Shown here piece by piece: positions 19,941 through 28,602 of a DNA stretch of 56,284 nucleotides. The notes beneath the pieces are model-generated. The model was not told the origin of the DNA and searched no databases. It worked only from the letters and a program-made list of their open reading frames with translations. Every line of letters begins with the position of its first letter. Position 1 is the stretch's first letter. This stretch comes from Solirubrobacterales bacterium (GTDB lineage: Bacteria > Actinomycetota > Thermoleophilia > Solirubrobacterales > Solirubrobacteraceae): the NCBI GenBank assembly GCA_025964115.1, contig JAOPZM010000245.1, positions 1-56,284 on the forward strand. The letters run 5' to 3'. Made by a program: the position numbers and the translations under genes.

Positions 19941-20095
19941 GCTCGAGCGCTGCGCGCAGCCCTCTCGTCACCGAAGCTCGCCCGTTGATCGTCGGCATCG
20001 GCGGCACAGAGCGCGAGGGATCGGTGACCGAGGCATGCGTGCGGGAGGCGCTGGCCGCCGCGGAGTTCGCCCAAGCGCGAGCCGTGTGCGGCTGA
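19937..20095 (+). pseudogene. Truncated NADPH-dependent FMN reductase N-terminus
   Basis: Start overlaps HxlR stop (ATGA); [29 protein letters not shown] resembles the flavodoxin-fold N-terminus, then stops after FAQARAVCG directly before the SDR start. Confidence 0.6.
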
Positions 20096-20868
20096 TGGGC
20101 GTTGGAGGGGAGACACACGGTCGATCGTCACGGCTGGCCGGGAAGGTCGCCATCATCACCGGCGCGGCAGGCGGCATCGGGGCGGCAAGCGCTCGACTAT
20201 TCGCCGCCGAGGGTGCGTCTCTGCTCCTGAGCGACGCCGATGCCTCCGGTGCGGAGCAGCTCGCGGAGGAGCTCGGGGGCGCGCCCATCGCACGGGCTCA
20301 CGACGTCGCGAGCGAGTCGGACTGGCGGGCGGTGACTGCGTCGGCGCTCGCAGCCTTCGGGCGGATCGACGTCCTTCTCAACAACGCCGGCGTCTTCCTC
20401 GCGGCCTCGCTGCAGGACACCTCGCCGGAGGCATTCCAGCGGGTCATCCAGGTGAACACCTTCGGCGTGTTCCTGGGCATGCGCGCGGTCGCGCCGTCGA
20501 TGTCCGAGCAGCGGGCCGGATCGATCATCAACGTCTCCTCCGTCGCCGGCCTCGGTGGCAGCCCCTACCTCACCGCCTACGCGGCCAGCAAGTGGGCCGT
20601 CCGTGGGATGACCAAGGTGGTGGCCAAGGAGCTCGCGCCGTCGGGGGTCCGCGTCAACTCGCTGCACCCGGGACAGATCGACACCGATATGAACGCCCGC
20701 CAGCGCGAGAAGACCCCCGAGCTCGTCGAGAGGCTGATCAGGGCCATCCCCATGCAGCGAATCGGCACGCCCGAGGAGGTCGCCGATGCCGCCGTCTACC
20801 TCGCCTGCGACGAGAGCTCATATGTGACGGGCTCAGAGCTCGTAATCGACGGAGGCACAAGCGCATGA
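20095..20868 (+). CDS. SDR-family oxidoreductase
   Basis: [53 protein letters not shown]; 258-codon frame. Confidence 0.93.
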   Translation: MGVGGETHGRSSRLAGKVAIITGAAGGIGAASARLFAAEGASLLLSDADASGAEQLAEELGGAPIARAHDVASESDWRAVTASALAAFGRIDVLLNNAGVFLAASLQDTSPEAFQRVIQVNTFGVFLGMRAVAPSMSEQRAGSIINVSSVAGLGGSPYLTAYAASKWAVRGMTKVVAKELAPSGVRVNSLHPGQIDTDMNARQREKTPELVERLIRAIPMQRIGTPEEVADAAVYLACDESSYVTGSELVIDGGTSA

Positions 20869-20899
20869 CACCGACGTCCACCCACTGGAGGAGGAGCAG

Positions 20900-21910
20900 A
20901 TGTCCATGAACCATCAGGTGCGGCTTGCGGCCCGCCCATCGGGGCTGCCCAAGCATTCCGACTGGGAGCTCACCGCCGAGCCGATTCCCACACCCGGCGC
21001 CGGCGAGCTCGTGGCCGCCGTCTCCCACATCTCCGTCGACCCTGCGATGCGCGGCTGGATGAACGCCGGCGCCTCCTACATCGATCCCGTTGAAATCGGG
21101 ACCGTGATGCGCGCCGCCGCCGTCGGGCGGGTGCTCACCTCCGAGCATCCCGAGTTCCAGCCCGGCGATCACGTGTATGGGACCTTCGGCGTCCAGGAGT
21201 ACGCGCTCTCCGACGGCAGGGGCGTGATGAAGATCGACCCGTCGCTCGCACCGGCGCCCGCCTATCTCGGCACGCTCGGGCTGTCGGGCCTGACGGCCTA
21301 TTTCGGTCTGCTCGACGTGGGCAAGCTGACGGAGGGAGACACCGTCGTGGTCTCCGGCGCCGGCGGCGCGGTGGGCAACGTTGCCGGCCAGATCGCGAAG
21401 ATCAAGGGCGCGCGGGTCATCGGGATCGCCGGCGGCGAGAGCAAGTGCCGGTGGCTGGGGGACGAGCTGGGCTTCGACGCGACCATCGACTACAAGGCAC
21501 AGGACGTGCGAGCGGCCTTGCGCGAGAGCGCGCCGGACGGGGTGGACGTCTTCTTCGACAACGTCGGCGGTGAGGTTCTCGACGCAGTCCTGACCCGTCT
21601 CGCGCGCGGAGCGCGCATCGTGATCTGCGGAGCCGTCTCACAGTACAACACCACGGACGGCGTTCGCGGGCCCGCGAACTATCTCGCCCTGCTCGTGGCG
21701 CGGGCCTCGATGACCGGCATGGTGATCTTCGACTACGCGCCTCGCTACGGCGAGGCTGCGAGCGAGATCGCCGGATGGCTGGCCGACGGGCGGCTCATCT
21801 CGCGCGTGGACGTCCTCGAGGGCGGTGTGAAGAGCTTCCCGGACGCGCTGCTGAAGCTGTTCGCCGGCGAGAACACCGGCAAGCTCGTGCTGCAGGTCGG
21901 ATCGGGCTGA
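20900..21910 (+). CDS. NADP-dependent oxidoreductase (MDR family, CurA/PTGR-like)
   Basis: VSHISVDPAMRGWMN, LGLSGLTAYFGLLDVGKLTEGDTVVVSGAGGAVGNVAGQIAKIKGARVIGIAG, DVFFDNVGGEVLDAVL. Confidence 0.93.
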   Translation: MSMNHQVRLAARPSGLPKHSDWELTAEPIPTPGAGELVAAVSHISVDPAMRGWMNAGASYIDPVEIGTVMRAAAVGRVLTSEHPEFQPGDHVYGTFGVQEYALSDGRGVMKIDPSLAPAPAYLGTLGLSGLTAYFGLLDVGKLTEGDTVVVSGAGGAVGNVAGQIAKIKGARVIGIAGGESKCRWLGDELGFDATIDYKAQDVRAALRESAPDGVDVFFDNVGGEVLDAVLTRLARGARIVICGAVSQYNTTDGVRGPANYLALLVARASMTGMVIFDYAPRYGEAASEIAGWLADGRLISRVDVLEGGVKSFPDALLKLFAGENTGKLVLQVGSG

Positions 21911-21945
21911 GAGCGGCAGTCGGCTCTCTGCCGCGTTTCGCTTCA

Positions 21946-22761
21946 TCAGCCCGCCGGCGGCTCGGTCGTGTGCGGCCAGCGCGTTGCGCCCAGCTCACGG
22001 GAGACGCCGCGAGCCGCTTCGGCCACCGCTGGGGCGAGGCCCCTCGCCGGCCCGCGAGGCATGATCCGCTCGGTGTCGCCCACCACGCCGATGGCGCCCA
22101 CGGCGCTTCCGGAATGGTCGAAGATCGGCGCGGCGATGCTCGACTCGCCGAGGATCGCCTCGTCACGCTCGCGCGCGAATCCGCGCTCGCGGACCTCCTC
22201 CAGCTCCTTGCGCAGGGCGCTGGGCGCAAGCGTGCGGCTCGTGAGGCGCGGCAGCGGCTCGGAGAACAGGTCGAGCCTGGCCTCCTCGCCTGCGAAGGCG
22301 AGCATCGCCTTGCCCAGGGCGCTTGCGTGCAGCGGCAGCTCGGCGCCGACCTCGAGGATCTGCAGCGTCGTGTCGGGTCGGAACACGTGGTGGACGACGA
22401 CCACGCTGGCGCCGTGCATGACCCCGACGCGCACCGCGGCGTCGGCACGCTCGGCCAGTCGCTCGGCATGCACGAGCGAGCGCGACCGCAGCTCGTTGAG
22501 ATCGAGAAAGGAGTTTCCGAGTTGCAGCAGTCCGGCTCCGAGCTGGTACTTGTCCGAGTCGCGATCCTGTTCGACGAATCCGTGCGCGTGCAGCGTCTGC
22601 AGCAGGCCGTGCACCGTGGGGCGGGTCAGGCCCAGGCGATCGGCCAGCTCGCTGACGCCCAGGCGCCGCGGGCCGCTCGCCAGGGCCTTCAGGATGGCCG
22701 CCGCGCGGTCGACCGACTGGATCGTTCTGCGGCGGGTCATTCTCCCCGTGCTAGTCGACAT
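21946..22761 (-). CDS. IclR-family transcriptional regulator
   Basis: TIQSVDRAAAILKALASGPRRLGVSELADRLGLTRPTVHGLLQTLHAHGFVEQD...YQLGAGLLQLGNSFL plus C-terminal IclR effector domain. Confidence 0.93.
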   Translation of the reverse strand: MSTSTGRMTRRRTIQSVDRAAAILKALASGPRRLGVSELADRLGLTRPTVHGLLQTLHAHGFVEQDRDSDKYQLGAGLLQLGNSFLDLNELRSRSLVHAERLAERADAAVRVGVMHGASVVVVHHVFRPDTTLQILEVGAELPLHASALGKAMLAFAGEEARLDLFSEPLPRLTSRTLAPSALRKELEEVRERGFARERDEAILGESSIAAPIFDHSGSAVGAIGVVGDTERIMPRGPARGLAPAVAEAARGVSRELGATRWPHTTEPPAG

Positions 22762-22789
22762 TGTCGAACGCCCTTCGGTAGTGTAGACT
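22761..22789 (+). promoter_or_regulatory. Predicted promoter of dhaM-HPr
   Basis: TTGTCG (22761-22766), 17 bp, TAGACT (22784-22789), about 40 bp before the DhaM start. Confidence 0.45.
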
Positions 22790-22828
22790 GACCGTCCGTA
22801 CCCTAGCATCAGCGACGAGGGAGCCCCA

Positions 22829-23212
22829 GTGGTTGGCATCGTGGTCGTATCGCATAGCGCCGAGCTGGCCCGCGGTGTGGCCGAGCTCGCCGGTCAAGTG
22901 GCCGGCCCCGAGGTGCAGATCGCTGCCGCCGGCGGCGGCCCTGGCGGCACGCTTGGGACCGACGACGGCCTCGTGCGTGAGGCGATCCGGCGCGCCGACA
23001 CCGGCGACGGCGTCGTGATCCTGGGCGACCTTGGCAGCGCGATCCTGACGATCCGCCACGTGCTCGAGCGTCAGAGCAATGGACACGCTCGACTCGTCGA
23101 CGCGCCGCTGGTGGAGGGCGCGGTCGCAGCCGCGGTCGTCGCCTCCGCTGGCACCCCCATCGAGGATGTCGTTCGGGCGGCCGAGGACGCGCGCGGTGCG
23201 CACAAGCTCTGA
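22829..23212 (+). CDS. dhaM: PTS-dependent dihydroxyacetone kinase phosphotransferase subunit DhaM (EIIA-like domain)
   Basis: VGIVVVSHSAELARGVAELAGQVAG...GGPGGTLGTDDGLVREAI...GVVILGDLGSAILT; active-site His in VVVSHS. Confidence 0.9.
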   Translation: MVGIVVVSHSAELARGVAELAGQVAGPEVQIAAAGGGPGGTLGTDDGLVREAIRRADTGDGVVILGDLGSAILTIRHVLERQSNGHARLVDAPLVEGAVAAAVVASAGTPIEDVVRAAEDARGAHKL

Positions 23213-23477
23213 GCCCCTGAGCGCGGAGGCGCTCGTCGCGCTGCCTGACGCCGTCGACCTGCATGCGCGCCCAGCTGCCGACTTCGTGCGCACCGCGATG
23301 CGCTTCTCGGCGGACGTTCGCGTGGCCGCCGGTGAGCGGGAGGTCGACGCCAAGAGCCTGCTCTCGATCCTTGCCCTGGGCGCCAGGGGGGGCACGAGCC
23401 TGCGCCTACGGGCCGAGGGCCAGGATGCGACCGCCGCGGTCGACGCCCTCAGCGACTGCGTCGCTGCCTTCGCCTGA
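23196..23477 (+). CDS. HPr-family phosphocarrier protein
   Basis: VALPDAVDLHARPAADFVRTAMRFSADVRVAAGEREVDAKSLLSILALGARGGTSLRLRAEGQDA: HPr His-15 motif LHARPAA. GTG start overlaps DhaM by 17 nt. Confidence 0.88.
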   Translation: MRTSSEPLSAEALVALPDAVDLHARPAADFVRTAMRFSADVRVAAGEREVDAKSLLSILALGARGGTSLRLRAEGQDATAAVDALSDCVAAFA

Positions 23478-25160
23478 CTGAAGGCGGCGCGCCAGCGGCG
23501 CGAGGGCGGCCTCGACCTCGTCGGCGCCGGCCATCTCCAGAGCGATCGCCGCAAGCTCGGAGACCTCGCCGAGTCCCAGGCGGCGGATCCAGCGGCGCAC
23601 GTCGGCGACCCGCGCGGAACCGACGCTGAGCTCATCGACGTCGAGACCCACGAGCAGCGGCAGCATCACCGGGTCCGAGGCGGCCTCGCCGCACACCTCG
23701 AGGGCGATTCCGGCCTCGTGTGCGGCGTTCACGCTCAGGGCGATGAGCCTGAGCACGGCAGGGTCGTGCGCGCGCGCATCGTTGACGGAGAAGCGGTCCA
23801 CGCCTAGGGCTTCGGCGGTGAGGTCGTTGGTGCCGATGCTCAAGAAGTCGGCGGCCGCGGCGAGTGTGCGCACGGCGCCCACGGCCGCCGGAGTCTCGAT
23901 CATCGCCCCGACAGCCGGAAGGCGCTCGACGCCCAGTGCGCGGGCGGTGTGCTCGATGAGCCGCTGTGCGGCCGCGAGCTCGTCGGGGTGGTCGACCATC
24001 GGCAGCAGAAGGCGGACGTCACGATCGCGCGAGCAGCGGAGCGTCGCACGCAGCTGATCGACGAAAGCTCCCTCGTGGCTCACGAGCAGCGCAAGGCCTC
24101 GCTGGTCGGTGCCGGAGAGGAACGGCGGGCACTTGTCAGCGCCGAAGTCGAGCATGCGCACCATCGCCGGCCGAGCTCCCAGCGCCTGCAGGATCGGCTC
24201 GAGCACCTCCAGGTGCTGGGCCTCCGTGGGCCACTCGGCGGCGTCGAGGAAGGCGAGCTCCGTGCGCAGCAGCCCGATGCCCTCTGCGCCGGAGCGCAGG
24301 CCCACCTCGAGCTCGGCCACGCTCGCCACGTTGGCCAGCACCGTGACGCGGCGGCCGTCGCGCGTCACCGCGGGCCGCGCGCCATCGGCGGCGTCGCGCT
24401 CGCGTTCGCGTTCGCGTGTCTGCATCGCCCCCGTCGCGGCACGGGCCCGTTCGGCAGTGGGCTCGACGACCAGTGACCCGTCGTCACCGTCGAGCAGCAG
24501 CAGCGCGCCCGCCGGGACATCGAGCACGTCCGGACCGAGGCCCGTGACCATCGGCATCCCGAGTGAGCGGGCGAGAATCGCGGCATGGGCCGTGGCGCCG
24601 CCGCCGATCAGCGCGATTCCCACCAGCGAGCCGGCCAGTTCGGCGACGTCGGCAGGTCCAAGGTCTGCCGCTATGAGGATCGCGCTCGGCGGTGGTGGCG
24701 ACTGCGGAGGCGCCTCCCCGCCCTCACTCGCCCCCGGGGCGGCAAGCCGTGCGGCTCGCCGCCCGAGGCTGCGGATGTCGTCGGCGCGGGCGGCGAGCGT
24801 CTCGTCCGCGATCGCGGCGATCTCCTCGGCATGAGCTTCGGTGGCCCGCAGGATCGAATCGCTCGCGGGCAGGCCGTCCTCGAGTGCCGCGACCGTGACG
24901 GCGGCCGACAACGCCGGGTCGGCGGCCATCAGCGCCCCCGTCCGGACGATCTCGGCCTGCTCCTCGGAGAGGCCAGCGGCCAGCGCGTCCAGATCCTCCG
25001 CCGCCTGCGCCAGCGCCGCAAGCGCACGGGCGTGCTCGCGCTCACGGCCGTCGGAGGCTACGAGACGGCTCTCGTGCGATGCGACCTCGCGCGACCAGGC
25101 CCTCCCCACCGCGAGGCCAGGGGCCGCTGGCGCGCCACGCAGCATGCGCTCGCCCATCAC
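23406..25160 (-). CDS. Phosphoenolpyruvate-protein phosphotransferase (PTS enzyme I)
   Basis: LRGAPAAPGLAVGRAW, GGGATAHAAILARSLGMPMVTGLG (phospho-His loop), GLLRTELAFLDA, ADFLSIGTNDLTAEALGVDR, ALEVCGEAASDP. Confidence 0.93.
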   Translation of the reverse strand: MMGERMLRGAPAAPGLAVGRAWSREVASHESRLVASDGREREHARALAALAQAAEDLDALAAGLSEEQAEIVRTGALMAADPALSAAVTVAALEDGLPASDSILRATEAHAEEIAAIADETLAARADDIRSLGRRAARLAAPGASEGGEAPPQSPPPPSAILIAADLGPADVAELAGSLVGIALIGGGATAHAAILARSLGMPMVTGLGPDVLDVPAGALLLLDGDDGSLVVEPTAERARAATGAMQTRERERERDAADGARPAVTRDGRRVTVLANVASVAELEVGLRSGAEGIGLLRTELAFLDAAEWPTEAQHLEVLEPILQALGARPAMVRMLDFGADKCPPFLSGTDQRGLALLVSHEGAFVDQLRATLRCSRDRDVRLLLPMVDHPDELAAAQRLIEHTARALGVERLPAVGAMIETPAAVGAVRTLAAAADFLSIGTNDLTAEALGVDRFSVNDARAHDPAVLRLIALSVNAAHEAGIALEVCGEAASDPVMLPLLVGLDVDELSVGSARVADVRRWIRRLGLGEVSELAAIALEMAGADEVEAALAPLARRLQSGEGSDAVAEGVDRGGRILALGP

Positions 25161-25810
25161 CCGGATTCGCCGACCGAGCGGGCGAGCGCCGCGAGGATGA
25201 TCGCCGCGGAGGTGGCTCCGGGATCCTGGTGGCCGATCGAGCGCTCGCCAAGGTATGAGGCACGACCCTTGCGGGCCTGCATCGGCACGGTGGCCTCGGC
25301 CCCTTCGAGCGCTGCCTGCGCGGCGGCAGCCAACGCCTGATCGAGCGAGGACCCGGCGTCCAGTTCGGCGTGGAGGGCGCGCGAGGCCGGAACGAGGGCG
25401 TCGACCATGGTCTTGTCGCCGGGCGCGGCGGCACCGAGCTCGACGATGGCATCGATGGCCGCGTCCAAGGCGAGGGCCAGCTGCGGTCCGTCGAACTGCT
25501 CGACGTCCCCGAGCGCACGGCCGGCGCGGCGCAGTGCCGATCCCCAGAGGGGACCGCTGGCTCCACCGACGGTCGAGACGAGCGTCTTGCCGGCCAGGAT
25601 CAGCAGCCGGCCGGGCAGGACCCCGTCGCCCTGCCCAGCCAATGCCTTGTCCACGGCATCGAAGCCGCGGGTCATGTTGATGCCGTGATCACCATCGCCG
25701 ATAGCGGCGTCCAGCTGGGTCAGGTAGTCGCCGCGGGCCCTGACATCGGCCCCCGCCTGGGTCAGCCAGACTGTGATGGTGCTTGCGCGCACGATTGGCT
25801 CGGTGATCAC
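25157..25810 (-). CDS. dhaL: Dihydroxyacetone kinase subunit DhaL
   Basis: LTQLDAAIGDGDHGINMTRGFDAVDKAL, VGGASGPLWGSALRRAG, PGDKTMVDAL, GRASYLGERSIGHQDPGATSAAIIL. Confidence 0.95.
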   Translation of the reverse strand: MITEPIVRASTITVWLTQAGADVRARGDYLTQLDAAIGDGDHGINMTRGFDAVDKALAGQGDGVLPGRLLILAGKTLVSTVGGASGPLWGSALRRAGRALGDVEQFDGPQLALALDAAIDAIVELGAAAPGDKTMVDALVPASRALHAELDAGSSLDQALAAAAQAALEGAEATVPMQARKGRASYLGERSIGHQDPGATSAAIILAALARSVGESG

Positions 25811-25816
25811 GTCCGC

Positions 25817-26842
25817 TCACGCTCCCCAGCGGAGCGCCGGCGTGTGCACTGGAGCATCCCAGAGCGAGGCGAGCTCGTCATCGAGTTCGAGCACGGTCAA
25901 CGACGCACCGGCCATCTCGAGCGAGGTGATGTAGCTGCCGACGAGGTTGCGCACCGGCTCGAGGCCGGCCTCTCGCAGCTGCCTGTCGATCTCGCCGTAG
26001 AGGAGGTAGAGCTCCAGCTGGGGTGTGCCGCCCATCCCGTTGACGAACGTCAGCACCTGCGCTCCAGGGGGAGCCTGCAGGTCCGAGACGACCGCCTCGA
26101 CCATGACGCCGGCAAGCTCGCGGGCGCTGCTCATCCGCTCCCGCCGCCGCCCCGGCTCGCCATGGATGCCGATGCCGAGCTCGACTTCGCCCTCGGGCAG
26201 ATCGAACATCGGCTTGCCTGCCGCCGGCGGCGTGCATGAGGAGAGCGCCACGCCGAACGAGCGCGCGCGGGCGTTGACCCGCCGAGCGAGAGCGGTCACC
26301 CGCTGCACGTCGTCGCCGCTCTCCGCCGCGGCTCCGGCGATCTTCTCGAGCAGCACAGTCGCCCCCACCCCGCGACGGCCCGCGGTGTAGAGGGAGTCCT
26401 GCACAGCCACGTCATCGTCCACCAGCACCGACTCGACGGTGATCCCCTCGTCGGCAGCGTCTTCGGCGGCCAGCTTGAAGTTCATTACGTCGCCGGTGTA
26501 GTTCTTGACGATGTGCACCACGCCGGCGCCCCCGTCGACGGCCTTCGTGGCGGCCAGCATCTGGTCGGGCACGGGCGAGGTGAACACCTCGCCCGGGCAC
26601 GCCGCATCGAGCATTCCCCGACCGACGAAGCCCCCATGCAGCGGCTCATGCCCCGAGCCGCCGCCCGACACGAGGGCGACCTTGCCGGCCACCGGGGCAT
26701 CGGCGCGCACGACGATCTGCGCGTCGGCGTCGTAGCGAAGCAGGTCGTGATGGGCGGCGGCGAGGCCGGCCAGGGACTCCCGCACCGCGTCTGCGGGATC
26801 GTTCAGGAACTTCTTCATTGCGGGTGTGGTCGCAGTAGCCAT
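25817..26842 (-). CDS. dhaK: Dihydroxyacetone kinase subunit DhaK
   Basis: MKKFLNDPADAVRESLAGLAAAH, KVALVSGGGSGHEPLHGGFVGRGMLDAACPGEVFTSP, HIVKNYTGDVMNFKLAAE, GIGIHGEPGRRR. Confidence 0.96.
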   Translation of the reverse strand: MATATTPAMKKFLNDPADAVRESLAGLAAAHHDLLRYDADAQIVVRADAPVAGKVALVSGGGSGHEPLHGGFVGRGMLDAACPGEVFTSPVPDQMLAATKAVDGGAGVVHIVKNYTGDVMNFKLAAEDAADEGITVESVLVDDDVAVQDSLYTAGRRGVGATVLLEKIAGAAAESGDDVQRVTALARRVNARARSFGVALSSCTPPAAGKPMFDLPEGEVELGIGIHGEPGRRRERMSSARELAGVMVEAVVSDLQAPPGAQVLTFVNGMGGTPQLELYLLYGEIDRQLREAGLEPVRNLVGSYITSLEMAGASLTVLELDDELASLWDAPVHTPALRWGA

Positions 26843-26854
26843 GGTTGCTCCTCC

Positions 26855-27655
26855 TCAGACGGTTGCGGCGGGCTGACGGGCACCGCCTGCGGGATCGGGA
26901 TGGGTCACTGCCTCGAGAACGGGCTCGGCCACGATCCGCGGCTTGGCGATGAAGTCGTAAGCGACCGCAGCCACTCCCGAGCCGACCAGGCCGGGCAGGA
27001 TGTACACGGGAACGAGCTGGTCCCAGTGCGTAACGCCGCCGCCGAGCGCCGAGACGAACTCGGGACCAAAGGCGCGCGCGGGGTTCAGCGATGCACCTGT
27101 TATCGGTCCGACGATCATGATGATCGCGATCACCACGCCGCCGATGACGATGCCGGCCAGGTCGCCTGGCGAGCGCGCGTCGACGATGCCGAGGATGGCG
27201 AACATCAGAATCGCAGTGCCGATTGCCTCGGCGAAGATCGCCTGTCCCCATGCCGTGGTGTGCTCGTTGAAGGAGGCCTGACCCATCCCCAGCTTGATGC
27301 CGGTGTGGGCGAAGACGGCCCAGATGGCGAGCGCTCCGATGCTCGCTCCGAGGACCTGCCCCACCCAGTAGGGCGGCACCTCGCGCCAGGGGTGGCGTTT
27401 GGTGAGAGCCAGGGCGAACGTCACCGCAGGGTTTATGTGGCAGCCCGAGACCTTGCCCAGCGCATAGACCATCGCCGTGATGATCAGGCCGAACGCGAAC
27501 GAGATGCCGAGCAGGTCGGCGCCGGTGATGGCCGGGACCGCGTTGCCGGCGAGGGCTAGGGTCGCCACGACCGAGCCCGGACCGACCAGAACCAGCAGTG
27601 CCGTTCCCAGCCCCTCAGCGGCCACTCGCTGTGGGAGTGAATAGGAATCCTCCAT
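26855..27655 (-). CDS. glpF: MIP/aquaporin family glycerol facilitator
   Basis: GCHINPAVTFALAL and GASLNPARAFGPEFV (NPA motifs); EGLGTALLVLVGPGSVV. Confidence 0.95.
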   Translation of the reverse strand: MEDSYSLPQRVAAEGLGTALLVLVGPGSVVATLALAGNAVPAITGADLLGISFAFGLIITAMVYALGKVSGCHINPAVTFALALTKRHPWREVPPYWVGQVLGASIGALAIWAVFAHTGIKLGMGQASFNEHTTAWGQAIFAEAIGTAILMFAILGIVDARSPGDLAGIVIGGVVIAIIMIVGPITGASLNPARAFGPEFVSALGGGVTHWDQLVPVYILPGLVGSGVAAVAYDFIAKPRIVAEPVLEAVTHPDPAGGARQPAATV

Positions 27656-27679
27656 TACTCTCCTCCTTCATTTTGATCA

Positions 27680-27700
27680 GCATTCGATAATGCCGAATGC
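27680..27700. promoter_or_regulatory. Perfect inverted repeat GCATTCG-N7-CGAATGC in glpF-dhaKL-EI leader, candidate operator
   Basis: 7-bp arms with 7-bp spacer between predicted promoter and glpF start; adjacent GTTCGCGGAAC palindrome at 27702-27712. Confidence 0.5.
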
Positions 27701-27709
27701 AGTTCGCGG

Positions 27710-27738
27710 AACGTACTCCTTCTGAGCGCTCGTGTCAA
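27710..27738 (-). promoter_or_regulatory. Predicted promoter of glpF-dhaK-dhaL-EI operon
   Basis: Minus strand TTGACA (27738-27733), 17 bp, TACGTT (27715-27710). Confidence 0.6.
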
Positions 27739-27978
27739 GCGTCATTTGCGCGAGGCCGCAGGTCGTGTCGCGCGGCACGAGCCGTTAGTAGACTGAACAG
27801 ACCTGTCTACCGATAGAGGCTAACGAGACTGGGCGTTTCGTTTCTGTTAGACTGGGTGTATCCGCCCCAGATACGTCGGGGCGATTGAAGGGAGAACTCC
27901 GATGCAGCGCATGCAGCAGGTAGTCAGGCCGATAGGCGCCACCGGGCTCGCAGACCAGGCGCGGCTGGAGCCGGCCGG

Positions 27979-28602
27979 ATGGCGCTGAGCGAGATGACCA
28001 CGGATGCTCCCCGCCGCGGACGGCCCCGGAGCGAGCGCTCACAGAGGGCGATCCTGCGAGCCGCGAGCGACCTGCTGCTCGAGCACGGCCTGAGCGAGAT
28101 CAGCATGGACGCCGTCGCCGACCGCGCCGGCGCGAGCAAGGCCACCATCTATCGCTGGTGGCCGTCGAAGGAGCTGCTCGTCCTCGATGCGCTGCTCAGC
28201 GAGTGGGCGAGCGGGACAGCGGATGCGGTCGACACAGGCTCGCTCGCCGGCGACCTGCATGAGCTGATCCTCCCGTGGACGCGCCAGCTCACAACCAAGC
28301 CGTGGGGCCGCGTGATCGCGGCGCTCGTCGCCAGCGCGCAATGCGACGCGCAGTTCGCAGAGGAGTACCGAGCCCACTTCGTCAAGCTGCGGCGCGAGCC
28401 CGGGAGGACGGCGCTCGTCCGTGCGAGCGAACGCGGCGAGATCGCCGCGGACACCGACGTCGACGCTGCGCTCGATCTCCTCTACGGCCCCTTCTACCAT
28501 CGACTGCTCCACGGGCATGCTCCGCTCACAGAGCGCTTCGCCCGCACGATCGTCGAATACGTCGTCGCGGCGCTGTCAAGTCCCGGTCGAGAGAGACGAT
28601 GA
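27979..28602 (+). CDS. TetR/AcrR-family transcriptional regulator
   Basis: RRGRPRSERSQRAILRAASDLLLEHGLSEISMDAVADRAGASKATIYRWWPSKELLVLDAL. Confidence 0.95.
   Translation: MALSEMTTDAPRRGRPRSERSQRAILRAASDLLLEHGLSEISMDAVADRAGASKATIYRWWPSKELLVLDALLSEWASGTADAVDTGSLAGDLHELILPWTRQLTTKPWGRVIAALVASAQCDAQFAEEYRAHFVKLRREPGRTALVRASERGEIAADTDVDAALDLLYGPFYHRLLHGHAPLTERFARTIVEYVVAALSSPGRERR

Noticed and set aside
24395-24421. Short CGCGTTCGCGTTCGCG repeat
   Set aside because: Lies inside the enzyme I coding frame as an RERERER tract; ordinary codon-level low complexity.
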